Shown: positions 1 through 8,727, numbered from the stretch's first letter. The stretch is DNA of 64,000 nt from Chromatiaceae bacterium (GCA_024639005.1 JAHEJD010000003.1:31541-95540); one strand, 5' to 3'. The notes: generated from the sequence alone by a model not told the origin. Program-made: numbers and translations.

Positions 1-170
1 TCGGTCGACGGCATGTCGAGGCGTTTTGCCCCCTGCGCCGGCGGCCGCTGGCCGTAATGCACCTGCCCGCTGTCGTCCGTCCAGCGATAGATATCGGCAG
101 CGGCTGCCGCCAGTGCCGCCAGTGCCGCCAGTGCCGCCATCAGGCTGAAGAAGAATAGCAGCCATCGCAT
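1..170 (-). CDS. DUF4124 domain protein, N-terminal part (runs off left edge)
   Basis: Reading leftward from an ATG at 170 gives a short signal peptide (MRWLLFFFSLMAAL followed by an alanine-rich stretch) and then DIYRWTDDSGQVHYGQRPP. That pattern (YxWxDxxGxxHYxxxPP) is the hallmark of DUF4124, a small periplasmic or envelope domain of unknown function common in Gammaproteobacteria. Only about 56 residues lie in the window; the C-terminus is missing. The alanine stretch of the signal peptide is encoded by a 9-bp unit repeated about four times (around 107-150), which could vary in length by slippage. Function unknown. Confidence 0.75.
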   Translation of the reverse strand, partial: MRWLLFFFSLMAALAALAALAAAAADIYRWTDDSGQVHYGQRPPAQGAKRLDMPST

Positions 171-465
171 CCTCGGGTTCCTCGCACGGGGTCTGGAGAT
201 ATCATACCGCCTTCGCCCCGCATTCAACCGCGCCCCTAAGACCAATGGCACTTGCTTGGCGGGCCAACAGGCATCGATCAGCGCGCGGGCGTGTTCGATC
301 ATCGGGCGTCTGCCGCAGGGATGCGGCAGTCGAGCCTCCACGGACGGATTCACGGCGTCCCGTGGGTCGAATGCGCCGGGGCGCAAGTACCGAAGTAGTG
401 CCATTGCCTCTGAGACGGCATGAGATCGGTTGCCCGTTAGACAGAAAGATGCTGCGCGGCGGTGC
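171..465. other. intergenic stretch with no supported gene
   Basis: About 295 bases between the DUF4124 start and the amtB terminator. Open frames cross it on both strands, but they have no ribosome binding site and no recognisable domain, and they run into the terminator or antisense through amtB. I see no gene or convincing promoter here. Confidence 0.5.
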
Positions 466-491
466 AAAAAAATGGGCGCCCGAGGGCGCCC
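466..491 (-). terminator. Rho-independent terminator after amtB
   Basis: On the minus strand an 8-bp GC-only stem (GGGCGCCC, two-base loop, GGGCGCCC) is followed by ATTTTTTT. It lies 25 bases past the amtB stop codon and closes the porin-glnK-amtB unit. Confidence 0.85.
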
Positions 492-515
492 AAATGAGGC
501 TCGTCGAAGTAGGTC

Positions 516-1802
516 TCAGCCGATGCCGGAGCCGCGTGTGCCGGTGAATTCCGGATAGGCCTCGAGGCCGCACTCGCCAATGTCGGTGCCTTCGTACTCC
601 TCTTCTTCGCTGACGCGGATACCCATGACGGCCTTGATGACCAGCCACACCACGAAGCTCACGACGAACACCCAGACGAAGATGGTGGCGGCGCCGACCA
701 ACTGGCCGGTGAAACTGGCACCTTCGTTTGTCAGCGGCACCGCCAGCAGGCCCCATAGTCCCACGGTCCCGTGGACCGAAATGGCACCGACGGGATCGTC
801 CAGCTTCATTTTGTCCAGGGCGATGATCGAGAACACCACCAGTGCACCACCGGCCGCACCGATCAGGGTCGCAGTCAATGGCGACGGCGTTGACGGTTCT
901 GCGGTAATCGCCACCAGGCCCGCCAGGGCACCGTTCAGCGCCATGGTGAGGTCGGCCTTGCCGAACAGCAGTCGGGCGACGATCAGTGCAGTAACCAAGC
1001 CGCCGGCAGCGGCGGTATTGGTATTCAGGAAGACCATCGCGACCGAGTTCGCATTGGCGATATCGCCGAGCTTGAGCACCGACCCGCCGTTGAATCCGAA
1101 CCAACCCATCCAGAGGATGAAGGTACCCAGCGTGGCGAGCGGCAGATTGGCACCAGGGATGGCATTGACCCTGCCGTCTTTGCTGTATTTGCCTTTACGC
1201 GCGCCGAGTAACAACACACCGGCAAGCGCGGCAGACGCACCGGCCATATGCACAATGCCGGAGCCCGCGAAGTCGGAGAAGCCGAAATCGTCGCCGAGGC
1301 TGTACATGCCGAACACGGAGCCACCGCCCCAGGTCCAGTTGCCCTCCATCGGATAGATGAAGCCGGTCATCACGACTGCGAACACAAGAAACGCCCACAG
1401 CTTCATGCGCTCGGCGACCGCGCCGGAGACAATCGACATCGCGGTGGCGACAAACACCACCTGGAAGAAGAAGTCAGAGGCACCGGCGTAGACCGAATCG
1501 CCACCGAAGCCGTTCTCCGCCGAGGCCTTGAGGGCATCATCGACCAGCGTCTCGCCGCCTGCGATGCCGGTCAAGAAGTAGTCGCCCCCGTACATGATCG
1601 CGTAGCCGCAGATCAGGTACATGATGCATGAAACGGCATACAGGGAAACGTTCTTTGTCAGGATCTCGGTGGTGTTCTTGGCACGCACCAGACCCGATTC
1701 CAGCATGGCGAAGCCAGCCGCCATCCACATTACCAGTGCGCCACAGATCAGGAAGTAGAACGTGTCCATAGCGTACTGGAGTTCGAAAATATTGTTTTCC
1801 AT
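516..1802 (-). CDS. amtB: ammonium transporter AmtB
   Basis: 428-residue inner-membrane channel of the Amt/MEP/Rh family that conducts ammonia/ammonium. About eleven hydrophobic segments span the protein. The twin pore histidines are visible in IVHMAGASAALAG and in SVHGTVGLWG, and the family's GGSVFGM and GWFGFNGGS motifs are present. It is the last gene of a minus-strand unit, 18 bases after glnK, the arrangement in which the PII protein GlnK plugs AmtB when nitrogen is sufficient. The ATG at 1802 is preceded by a G-rich ribosome binding site. No long extra signal peptide is apparent; the N-terminus goes straight into the first helix. Probably expressed under nitrogen limitation, given the sigma-54 promoter upstream of the first gene. 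Confidence 0.96.
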   Translation of the reverse strand: MENNIFELQYAMDTFYFLICGALVMWMAAGFAMLESGLVRAKNTTEILTKNVSLYAVSCIMYLICGYAIMYGGDYFLTGIAGGETLVDDALKASAENGFGGDSVYAGASDFFFQVVFVATAMSIVSGAVAERMKLWAFLVFAVVMTGFIYPMEGNWTWGGGSVFGMYSLGDDFGFSDFAGSGIVHMAGASAALAGVLLLGARKGKYSKDGRVNAIPGANLPLATLGTFILWMGWFGFNGGSVLKLGDIANANSVAMVFLNTNTAAAGGLVTALIVARLLFGKADLTMALNGALAGLVAITAEPSTPSPLTATLIGAAGGALVVFSIIALDKMKLDDPVGAISVHGTVGLWGLLAVPLTNEGASFTGQLVGAATIFVWVFVVSFVVWLVIKAVMGIRVSEEEEYEGTDIGECGLEAYPEFTGTRGSGIG

Positions 1803-1820
1803 TGGAAACCCCCAGCCGGT

Positions 1821-2159
1821 TTAGAGTGCTTCAGAACCGGACTCGCCCGTGCGGATACGGACGGCCTGGTTCAGTTCGTAGATGAAGATCTTGCCGTCGC
1901 CGATCTTGCCGGTCTTGGCAGCCGCGCTGATCGCCTCGATCACCGCATCGAGCTGAGCGTCGTCGATCGCGATCTCGACCTTGATCTTGGGTAAAAAGTC
2001 CACGACGTATTCGGCGCCGCGGTAAAGCTCGGTGTGGCCCTTCTGACGACCGAAGCCCTTGACCTCGGTCACGGTGATACCCGTGACGCCGATGTCGGAC
2101 AGGGCCTCGCGCACGTCATCGAGCTTGAACGGCTTGATGATTGCTGCAACCAGTTTCAT
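1821..2159 (-). CDS. glnK: nitrogen regulatory protein PII (GlnK)
   Basis: 112 residues, the standard PII length. The N-terminus MKLVAAIIKPFKLDDVREAL, the T-loop with the uridylylation tyrosine Y51 (context YRGAEYVVDFLPK) and the C-terminal signature GKIGDGKIF are all intact. It senses ATP/ADP and 2-oxoglutarate and binds AmtB directly; uridylylation at Y51 would release it. Its position just before amtB marks it as the GlnK-type paralog rather than GlnB. It sits between the TorF-type porin gene and amtB, and a ribosome binding site (GGAGAAGT) lies just before the ATG. Confidence 0.96.
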   Translation of the reverse strand: MKLVAAIIKPFKLDDVREALSDIGVTGITVTEVKGFGRQKGHTELYRGAEYVVDFLPKIKVEIAIDDAQLDAVIEAISAAAKTGKIGDGKIFIYELNQAVRIRTGESGSEAL

Positions 2160-2232
2160 GTTTACTTCTCCTTGGCTCTAGATGGAATCGGCACCCGCGA
2201 GGGGTGCCGACAGGTGTTTCAGGCAGGGGGGA

Positions 2233-2901
2233 TTACTCGAAGGTCTTCGCCCAGGAGACGACGAACAGCGGATCCTTGTCGTTATCGACGCTATTACTCT
2301 GGTCGAGTACGCCGGAAACCGTGAACGTGAACGAGCCGAAGTCGCCTACCTCTTTGCTGACGTCGATCTGGCCATGCGTATAGTGTCCGCCGCCTTTGAA
2401 ATCGTAATATCCGAGGGTCGCGCCGATCCCCCAGGTCGGGGCGATCTCGGTTCCGGCGCCGAGCGTGTAGTAAAAGTCGTTCGTGTCGCCGCTCTGTTCC
2501 TTCCAGAACGTCCAGTTGACACCCGCGCTGAAGGGACCGTAACTCAGGTTGAGGTAGGCCTCGGAAAAATTGATGTCTGCGTCGGAGTCCCTGCTCGGGT
2601 AGTAGTAGTAAATCGCGCCCACGTCGTAGCCGAGGTTGTCGAGCTGGTTGGCAAACCCACCGTAGAAGTCGACCTCGGCACTCGCGCCGCCATAGTCGAC
2701 ATTGGATACCCAGGTGCCGGCGTACAGACCGTTGTCGTTCGCATAATCGAGACCGCCGGAGACGGCCGCGTCGTTGCTGGTCTGGGTGACGCCGCGCCAA
2801 ATATAATTGTTGGTGGCGCCGATGTTGGCGGATACCTCGGCGATCGCGGAACCCCCAATCATGAGCGTACCGGCCGCCACGGCAATTTTCGTAAGTTTCA
2901 T
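2233..2901 (-). CDS. TorF family (TIGR02001) putative outer-membrane porin
   Basis: About 222 residues with a cleavable signal peptide (MKLTKIAVAAGTLMIGGSAIAE) followed by alternating aromatic beta-strand segments (NNYIWRGVTQTSND, GLYAGTWVSNVDYG) typical of the TIGR02001/TorF proteobacterial outer-membrane proteins. The ATG at 2901 is preferred to one 15 bases upstream because the sequence between them contains the ribosome binding site (GGGAGTCC). It is the first gene of the unit with glnK and amtB, an association seen in other Gammaproteobacteria that suggests a role in letting nitrogen compounds through the outer membrane. The substrate is not known. Confidence 0.85.
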   Translation of the reverse strand: MKLTKIAVAAGTLMIGGSAIAEVSANIGATNNYIWRGVTQTSNDAAVSGGLDYANDNGLYAGTWVSNVDYGGASAEVDFYGGFANQLDNLGYDVGAIYYYYPSRDSDADINFSEAYLNLSYGPFSAGVNWTFWKEQSGDTNDFYYTLGAGTEIAPTWGIGATLGYYDFKGGGHYTHGQIDVSKEVGDFGSFTFTVSGVLDQSNSVDNDKDPLFVVSWAKTFE

Positions 2902-2971
2902 TTCTTGGACTCCCAATATGGCTTAACATCTTGATGTACATCGGTGCTGGGCACCCGAGTGAACAGGGGAA

Positions 2972-2987
2972 AGCAGAAGGCGTGCCA
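2972..2987 (-). promoter_or_regulatory. sigma-54 promoter of porin-glnK-amtB
   Basis: On the minus strand TGGCACGCCTTCTGCT matches the -24/-12 consensus TGGCAC-N5-TTGCW with one mismatch and the required GG-N10-GC spacing. It lies about 70 bases before the porin start codon. Nitrogen-responsive sigma-54 control is expected for glnK-amtB. Confidence 0.8.
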
Positions 2988-3082
2988 ACGGGCTTTTCCT
3001 TGTTCCGTTCAAACAGTTAAGTGACAAGAACGTGAAAGTAAGTTGACGCTAATGCACCACCAGCAGCCAGTGGAAAGGTCCC

Positions 3083-3110
3083 GCACCAAGTTAATGCATC
3101 ATTTTGGTGC
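3083..3110. promoter_or_regulatory. tandem NtrC-like enhancer sites
   Basis: GCACCAAGTTAATGC (3083-3097) and GCATCATTTTGGTGC (3096-3110) resemble the NtrC dyad GCACC-N5-GGTGC; the second has one mismatch and the first is a good half with a weaker partner. They lie 95-125 bases upstream of the -24 element, the usual enhancer distance. Another half-site GCACCA is at 3054-3059. Confidence 0.6.
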
Positions 3111-3188
3111 GACATGCGACAGTGGACAAAGGACAGGCACTTTCCTAGTCTTCGTCCTAGACCGCAGACCCGCATCCCGGAGGCGATT

Positions 3189-3440
3189 TTGGCGCTCGAC
3201 CCCAAGTTGATTGACGATCTTTCGCGACGTCTGGCGGATAATTTGCCGCGCGGATTTCAGACCCTTCAGGACGATCTGCACCGCAACCTTCGCGCCAGCC
3301 TCGAGGCCGCACTGAGTCGGCTGAACCTGGTCACCCGTGAGGAGTTCGAGATCCAGCAGGCAGTGCTGCAGCGCACACGTGAAAAGCTCAAGGCGCTGGA
3401 GGCGCAGGTGGCTGCGCTGGAGGCAACGGCCGAGGGCTGA
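3189..3440 (+). CDS. ubiK: ubiquinone biosynthesis accessory factor UbiK
   Basis: 83 residues beginning LALDPKLIDDLSRRLADNLP when read from a TTG start at 3189. The TTG is favoured because CCCGGAGGCGAT supplies a strong ribosome binding site directly before it, whereas the more distant ATG at 3114 has none and would add residues with no family resemblance. UbiK (formerly YqiC, DUF526/BMFP) is an amphipathic-helix plus C-terminal coiled-coil protein that partners UbiJ in the soluble ubiquinone-synthesis complex. The C-terminal helix (LQRTREKLKALEAQVAALEA) is a clear heptad coiled coil. It is divergent from the nitrogen unit, so their regulatory regions overlap. Confidence 0.88.
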   Translation: MALDPKLIDDLSRRLADNLPRGFQTLQDDLHRNLRASLEAALSRLNLVTREEFEIQQAVLQRTREKLKALEAQVAALEATAEG

Positions 3441-3489
3441 TTCCGTATCGCCCGCCGGAAGCGGCGGGTCCGAACGACCAAGGAAGGTC

Positions 3490-4998
3490 ATGACACTCGC
3501 AACAACTGTATGCCGTGCCGCCGTCGGCGTCACATCACCCGCGGTGATGGTCGAAACCCATCTCGCCAATGGCCTACCGAGCTTCAACATCGTCGGTCTG
3601 CCGGAAAAGGCCGTGCAGGAGAGCCGCGATCGCGTCCGCAGCGCGCTGCTCAACAGCGGGTTCGACTTTCCGGCGCGCCGCATCACCGTCAATCTTGCCC
3701 CCGCCGACCTGCCGAAACAGGGCAGCCGCTTCGACCTTGCGATCGCGGTGGGCATCCTGATCGCCAGCGACCAACTGCCGTCGCAGGCGGCCGACGGCCA
3801 TGAGTTCATTGGCGAACTCAGCCTGGCCGGCGCGCTGCGCCCGGTAAGCGGCATCCTGCCAATGGCCTTGGCGACGCGCCGACAAGGCGCAGACCTGGTC
3901 CTTCCCGTGGAGAATTTCGCCGAGGCTTGTCTGGTCAAGGGGCTGGTGCTGTGCCCGGTCACGCACCTGCTGGGCGTCAGCGCCTTCCTCGACGGCCGCC
4001 AGGATGGACTGGCCAAGCCGCCGGCGCCGCCGCCGCCTGAACGCCCACCGCTGGCCGATCTGGCCGAGGTGGCCGGTCAGGCGCAGGCCAGGCGCGCACT
4101 TGAAGTCGCGGCCGCGGGACGTCACAACCTGCTGATGATGGGACCGCCCGGCAGCGGCAAGTCCATGCTGGCGCGTCGACTCCCCGGCATCCTGCCAATG
4201 CTGACCGAGGACGAGGCGCTGCAGAGCGCGGCGATCCGCTCAGTCGCGGGCCTGCCGTTTGTGCCAGGTGACTGGTTGCGCCGGCCGTTTCGCGCACCCC
4301 ACCACACCGCATCGGGCGCCGCCCTGGTCGGCGGAGGCGGCGCGCCCAGGCCCGGCGAGATCTCGCTGGCCCATCATGGCGTGCTGTTTCTCGATGAGCT
4401 GCCCGAATTCGACAGCAGGGTGCTGGAGGTGCTGCGCGAGCCCCTGGAGACCGGGCGGATTTTGATTTCACGTGCGGCGCGCCAGGCCGAGTTCCCCGCC
4501 GACTTTCAGCTGGTCGCGGCGATGAACCCCTGCAAGTGCGGCTATGCCGGCGACCCGTTACGCGCCTGTGCCAGCTGCAGTAGCGAACAGGCATCCCGCT
4601 ACCAGCGCCGTATATCCGGCCCGCTGCGTGACCGCATCGACATCCAGATCGAGGTACCCGGCCTGCCCCAGGCAACCCTGCTCGACGGTCTCAACGTGAA
4701 CGCAGAGGACAGTAAGACCGTGCGCGACCGGGTGCAGAGGGCATGGGACAGGCAGCTGCAACGTCAGGGCACGGCGAATGCGCGAATGAACCAGAAGCAA
4801 ATGAAACGCCACTGCGGCCTGCCAGACCTGGGGCAGCGTCTGCTGGCCGACGCGATCGATAAGCTCGGGCTGTCGGCGCGTGCATTTCACCGCATCCTGC
4901 GCATCGCCAGGACCGTGGCAGACCTGGATACCAGTGAGCGCATTGAACCTCGACACCTGACCGAGGCCATCGGTTATCGACGACTCGATCGGGCCTGA
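3490..4998 (+). CDS. comM: YifB/ComM family AAA+ Mg-chelatase-like ATPase
   Basis: 502 residues, the usual length. The N-terminal Lon-protease-like domain (ETHLANGLPSFNIVGLPEKA) is followed by the Mg-chelatase AAA+ core with Walker A GPPGSGKS near residue 218, Walker B LFLDELPEF, and the zinc-ribbon-like CNPCKCGY..CSSEQ region, then the C-terminal Mg-chelatase domain. In Vibrio ComM is a hexameric helicase that promotes branch migration during natural transformation. The ATG at 3490 follows AAGGAAGGTC, a good ribosome binding site; upstream frame lacks family resemblance. It lies 49 bases after ubiK, a neighbour pair found in many Gammaproteobacteria. Confidence 0.93.
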   Translation: MTLATTVCRAAVGVTSPAVMVETHLANGLPSFNIVGLPEKAVQESRDRVRSALLNSGFDFPARRITVNLAPADLPKQGSRFDLAIAVGILIASDQLPSQAADGHEFIGELSLAGALRPVSGILPMALATRRQGADLVLPVENFAEACLVKGLVLCPVTHLLGVSAFLDGRQDGLAKPPAPPPPERPPLADLAEVAGQAQARRALEVAAAGRHNLLMMGPPGSGKSMLARRLPGILPMLTEDEALQSAAIRSVAGLPFVPGDWLRRPFRAPHHTASGAALVGGGGAPRPGEISLAHHGVLFLDELPEFDSRVLEVLREPLETGRILISRAARQAEFPADFQLVAAMNPCKCGYAGDPLRACASCSSEQASRYQRRISGPLRDRIDIQIEVPGLPQATLLDGLNVNAEDSKTVRDRVQRAWDRQLQRQGTANARMNQKQMKRHCGLPDLGQRLLADAIDKLGLSARAFHRILRIARTVADLDTSERIEPRHLTEAIGYRRLDRA

Positions 4999-5063
4999 AG
5001 ATAGGGCGGCTGGGCCAGGATATAATCGGCCAAATTCCGCACCCGCCCCCCGGATCCTGAATC

Positions 5064-6953
5064 ATGTTGCAGTTCGACAACGTCTCCCTGCGCCGTGGAC
5101 CCCGGCTGCTGTTCGAGGGCGCGAGCTTTCAGATACACCCTGGCAAGAAGACCGGCCTGACCGGCGCCAACGGAACCGGCAAATCGAGCCTGTTCGCCCT
5201 GGTCCTCGGCAGCCTGACCAGCGACCAGGGAAGGGTGAATCACCCTGCCGGCTGGGTCATTGCGCATGTCGCACAAGAGATGCCGAGCACACAGCGGGCG
5301 GCAATAGAGTATGTCCTCGATGGGGATGCCCAGCTGCGCGGCTTGCAAAAACAGCTCGCGACGGCCGAGCAGGTCGACGATGGTGCAGGCATCGCGCATC
5401 TGCACGCCGAACTCGAGCACATCGGCGGCTATCAGGCCAACAGTCGCGCCGCCAGTCTGATGAGCGGACTGGGCTTTCAAACCGAGGACGAGGTACGCCC
5501 GCTCGCCAGCTTCTCCGGCGGCTGGCGTATGCGCCTGAATCTCGCGCAGGCGCTGATGTGCCGCTCGGACCTGTTGCTGCTCGACGAACCGACCAACCAT
5601 CTGGATCTCGATGCAGTGATCTGGCTCGAGTCCTGGTTACAACAATACCGAGGCACCCTACTGTTGATCTCTCACGATCGCGATTTTCTCGACCGCGTTT
5701 GCGACCAGATCCTGCATATCGGGCACGCGCGCGCGACCCTCTACAGCGGCAACTACAGCGCCTTCGAACATACCCGCGCTGAGCAGCTGGCCAGTCAACA
5801 GGCCGCATATCAGAAGCAGCAGCGCGAGATCGCGCATATGCACGGCTTCGTTGAGCGCTTTCGCGCCAAGGCCACCAAGGCACGCCAGGCGCAAAGCCGG
5901 CTCAAGGCCCTCGAGCGCATGGAGACCATCGCGCCGGCGCACGTCGATTCGCCGTTTCATTTCGGCTTTCGCCCACCGCTCAAGAACCCGCATCCGCTGA
6001 TCAAGCTGGACGGCTGTGCAGCGGGTTATGCCGGCAAGGCCGTGATCGAACGAGCGACACTGGTGCTAAATCCAGGAGACCGCATCGGTCTGCTCGGCCC
6101 GAACGGCGCCGGCAAATCGACCCTGATCAAACTGCTGGCCGGTGCACTCGCCCCGCTGGAGGGAGAACGCGAGCCGGCGCGTTACCTGACGATCGGTTAT
6201 TTCGCGCAGCATCAGCTGGAGCAGCTGCAGCCCGGGCACAGCCCGCTGGAGCACCTGCAGCAGGTAGATCCGCAGGCCAGCGAGCAGTCGATGCGGGATT
6301 ATCTCGGCGGTTTCGGCTTTGTGGGCGACAAGGCGCTGGAGGCCGTCGCGCCCTTCTCCGGGGGCGAGAAATCACGCCTGGTGTTGGCCCTGCTGGTCTA
6401 TCAGCGGCCCAATCTGCTGCTGCTCGACGAACCGACCAACCACCTCGATCTGGAGATGCGCCAGGCGCTGGCGACCGCCCTGCAGGGGTTCGACGGCGCG
6501 ATGGTCGTGGTCTCACACGACCGTCACCTGCTGCGCCTTACCTGCGATCAACTGCTCCTGGTGCATTCCGGACGGGTCGAGGAGTTCACCGATGAACTCG
6601 ATGCCTATGCCAACTGGTTGACCACCCACAACCGCGCGGGTCGCCGACCCGGGACCGGCCAGCCGGCCTCCGCCGACCAGCGGCGCGAGCGCAAACGCCG
6701 CGCGGCCGAACAGCGCAAGGCGCTGCAGCCCATGCGGCGTGCGCTGCAGGCCTGCGAAGCGCGCGTCGACCACCTGCATGCCGAACAGGCAAAACTCGAG
6801 ACCATTTTGGCCGATACCGGTCTGTACGATGAAAGACGCAAGCACGAACTTCAGAAGATCCTGCACGACAAGGCGGCGGTCGATCAGCAGCTGGCGGCCG
6901 CAGAGGCCGACTGGCTGGAGGCCGCCGAGGCACTGGAGCAGGCCGAAGGCTAA
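5064..6953 (+). CDS. yheS: ABC-F family ATPase, YheS-like
   Basis: 629 residues with two ABC cassettes and no membrane domain, the ABC-F layout, close in length to E. coli YheS. First cassette: Walker A GANGTGKSS, signature FSGGWRMRLNLAQAL, Walker B LLLLDEPTNHLD. Second: Walker A GPNGAGKST, signature FSGGEKSRLVLAL, Walker B LLLLDEPTNHLD. A charged linker rich in Arg/Gln (AKATKARQAQSRLKALERME) joins them, and residues from about 545 on form a basic segment and a coiled coil. ABC-F proteins act on ribosomes, resolving stalls or setting translation states. A YheS assignment rests on length and linker; Uup is the main alternative but less likely. Confidence 0.9.
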   Translation: MLQFDNVSLRRGPRLLFEGASFQIHPGKKTGLTGANGTGKSSLFALVLGSLTSDQGRVNHPAGWVIAHVAQEMPSTQRAAIEYVLDGDAQLRGLQKQLATAEQVDDGAGIAHLHAELEHIGGYQANSRAASLMSGLGFQTEDEVRPLASFSGGWRMRLNLAQALMCRSDLLLLDEPTNHLDLDAVIWLESWLQQYRGTLLLISHDRDFLDRVCDQILHIGHARATLYSGNYSAFEHTRAEQLASQQAAYQKQQREIAHMHGFVERFRAKATKARQAQSRLKALERMETIAPAHVDSPFHFGFRPPLKNPHPLIKLDGCAAGYAGKAVIERATLVLNPGDRIGLLGPNGAGKSTLIKLLAGALAPLEGEREPARYLTIGYFAQHQLEQLQPGHSPLEHLQQVDPQASEQSMRDYLGGFGFVGDKALEAVAPFSGGEKSRLVLALLVYQRPNLLLLDEPTNHLDLEMRQALATALQGFDGAMVVVSHDRHLLRLTCDQLLLVHSGRVEEFTDELDAYANWLTTHNRAGRRPGTGQPASADQRRERKRRAAEQRKALQPMRRALQACEARVDHLHAEQAKLETILADTGLYDERRKHELQKILHDKAAVDQQLAAAEADWLEAAEALEQAEG

Positions 6954-6983
6954 GGGCCCGGCAGAAGCGGGAGACCGGTCGGC

Positions 6984-7574
6984 ATGCTGAAATGGCTGAT
7001 CATCCTGCTCACGGCACTGCTGGTTTGGCAGTTTTCGGTACGCGAGACGCCCGTCGAACTCGGCCCTGGCGTGCACGCGCCGGATACACCACAGCAACAG
7101 GCGCTGGAATCACCCGACAGCTTCGCCCTGAACGGCTACCGTATTACGCCGCTGGCCAAGTTCACGATCCGCGCCAAGGTCCTGTCGCGCGAAGACTACC
7201 GATTCGGCCGCGAGGCCGATCTGTCGCCGCTCGACGTGGCGCTCGGCTGGGGACGCATGTCGGACGAAGCGGTGCTGCGCAATATCACCATCAGTCAGTC
7301 CGGCCGCTGGTACCGCTGGCGCACGGACGCCTTCCCGATTCCGCGCCGCGAGATCGAGACCCATAGCGCCAATATGCACCTCATCCCGGCCAATGACCGC
7401 GTCGAGGATACGCTCGACGATGTCGACGCGGGCCAGGTCGTCGAGCTGCGCGGCATGTTGGTGCGGGCGGACGCGGACGACGGCTGGCGCTGGGTCAGTT
7501 CACTGACACGCAACGACACCGGCGCGCGCGCCTGCGAGCTGGTCTATGTGGAGCAGGTGCGCGCGGTCTTTTGA
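6984..7574 (+). CDS. conserved hypothetical membrane-anchored protein
   Basis: 196 residues. One N-terminal hydrophobic helix (MLKWLIILLTALLVWQF) and a soluble remainder predicted to lie outside the cytoplasm. The middle contains YRITPLAKFTIRAKVLSREDYRFG and SPLDVALGWGRMSDEAVL, a block I recognise from uncharacterised gammaproteobacterial proteins. No catalytic motif can be seen; function unknown. The gene starts 30 bases after yheS and is followed closely by the sugar dehydrogenase gene, so the three may be co-transcribed. A ribosome binding site-like GCGGGAGA precedes the ATG. Confidence 0.7.
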   Translation: MLKWLIILLTALLVWQFSVRETPVELGPGVHAPDTPQQQALESPDSFALNGYRITPLAKFTIRAKVLSREDYRFGREADLSPLDVALGWGRMSDEAVLRNITISQSGRWYRWRTDAFPIPRREIETHSANMHLIPANDRVEDTLDDVDAGQVVELRGMLVRADADDGWRWVSSLTRNDTGARACELVYVEQVRAVF

Positions 7575-7604
7575 CCTTTCGGGCCGCCCGGTTAGAGTAA
7601 CGGT

Positions 7605-8717
7605 ATGAAATCTGTGTTCATCACCTGCCTGGGCCTGTTCGCCCCGGCCTTCGCCCTCGCCGCGCTGCAGACCGAGCAGCACCGTATCGACGTCGAGGTC
7701 ATCGCACGGGGACTGAAGAATCCCTGGTCGGTCGCCTTTCTTCCCGACGGTGGCTATCTGGTCACCGAGCGTCCCGGGCGGCTGCGGCTGGTCGAGGCCG
7801 ACGGCACGCTGGTCGGACAACCTATCGCTGGCCTTCCGGCGATCAAGGCACACGGCCAGGGTGGCCTGATGGATGTCGTGCTGCATCCGGAATTCAAAAA
7901 GAACCGCTGGGTCTATCTCAGTTACGCCGAGGCCGGTCGGGGCGGCGTCGGCACCGCGGTGGCACGCGGGCGTCTCGACGGCCTCCGGCTGCGCGACACG
8001 GAGGTGCTGTTTCGTCTGACACCGAAGTCATCCAACGGGCGCCATTTCGGCTCGCGCCTGGTGTTCGACCAACAGGGATATCTGTACATCACGCTGGGAG
8101 ACCGTGGCGACCGCCCGCGGGCGCAGGACCTCGGCGATCATGCCGGCTCGGTGATCCGCCTGCATGACGACGGCCGCATCCCAGAGGACAACCCCTTCGT
8201 CGGCCGCCGCGGTGCCCTGCCCGAGATCTACAGCTACGGCCATCGCAACATCCAGGGGGCGACCTTGGAGCCCGTCAGCGGACGCTTGTGGACCCACGAG
8301 CATGGGCCGCAGGGCGGCGACGAAATCAATCTGCCCGAGCCGGGTGTCAATTATGGCTGGCCGGTAATCACCTATGGCGTGAACTACGGAATCGGCACAT
8401 CGATCGGTGAAGGCACCGAAAAACCGGGCATGGCGCAGCCGCTGTACTACTGGGTACCGTCTATCGCGCCATCCGGGATGAGTTTCTACACCGGCGATGC
8501 CTTCCCCGAATGGCGCGGTGATCTGTTCGTCGGTTCCCTGAAATTCGGCCTGCTGGTGCGCCTGTCACTGGAGAACGGCCGCGTGGCCCATGAAGAACGC
8601 CTGTTGCAGGATACGCTCGGACGGATCAGGGACGTACGTCAGGGTCCTGACGGCCTGATATATCTATTGACCGATGCCGGCGATGGCCAGTTGGTCCGCC
8701 TGGTGCCTGCCGACTGA
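7605..8717 (+). CDS. PQQ-dependent sugar (aldose) dehydrogenase, secreted
   Basis: 370 residues with a signal peptide (MKSVFITCLGLFAPAFALAA). The remainder is a six-bladed propeller of the soluble glucose dehydrogenase/YliI (Asd) family: GLKNPWSVAFLPDGGYLVTERPG opens the first blade, and GGLMDVVLHPEF, YSYGHRNIQG, HEHGPQGGDEIN and NYGWPVITYG are the family blocks that form the PQQ and calcium site. It oxidises aldoses to lactones in the periplasm, passing electrons to the respiratory chain. Length matches E. coli YliI. Only 10 bases separate it from arfB. The actual sugar substrate cannot be told from sequence. Confidence 0.9.
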   Translation: MKSVFITCLGLFAPAFALAALQTEQHRIDVEVIARGLKNPWSVAFLPDGGYLVTERPGRLRLVEADGTLVGQPIAGLPAIKAHGQGGLMDVVLHPEFKKNRWVYLSYAEAGRGGVGTAVARGRLDGLRLRDTEVLFRLTPKSSNGRHFGSRLVFDQQGYLYITLGDRGDRPRAQDLGDHAGSVIRLHDDGRIPEDNPFVGRRGALPEIYSYGHRNIQGATLEPVSGRLWTHEHGPQGGDEINLPEPGVNYGWPVITYGVNYGIGTSIGEGTEKPGMAQPLYYWVPSIAPSGMSFYTGDAFPEWRGDLFVGSLKFGLLVRLSLENGRVAHEERLLQDTLGRIRDVRQGPDGLIYLLTDAGDGQLVRLVPAD

Positions 8718-8727
8718 GGGTCCGGCG

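Noticed and set aside
107-150. Nine-base tandem repeat that might suggest a CRISPR or microsatellite locus
   Set aside because: It encodes the alanine stretch of a signal peptide and has no spacers; noted within the DUF4124 entry instead.
202-1104. A 300-codon minus-strand frame overlapping amtB
   Set aside because: It overlaps the intact amtB gene in another frame, is Arg-rich and crosses the amtB terminator.
580-1356. 258-codon plus-strand frame opposite amtB
   Set aside because: Pure antisense shadow of amtB; Ser/Thr/Pro-rich with no motif or ribosome binding site.
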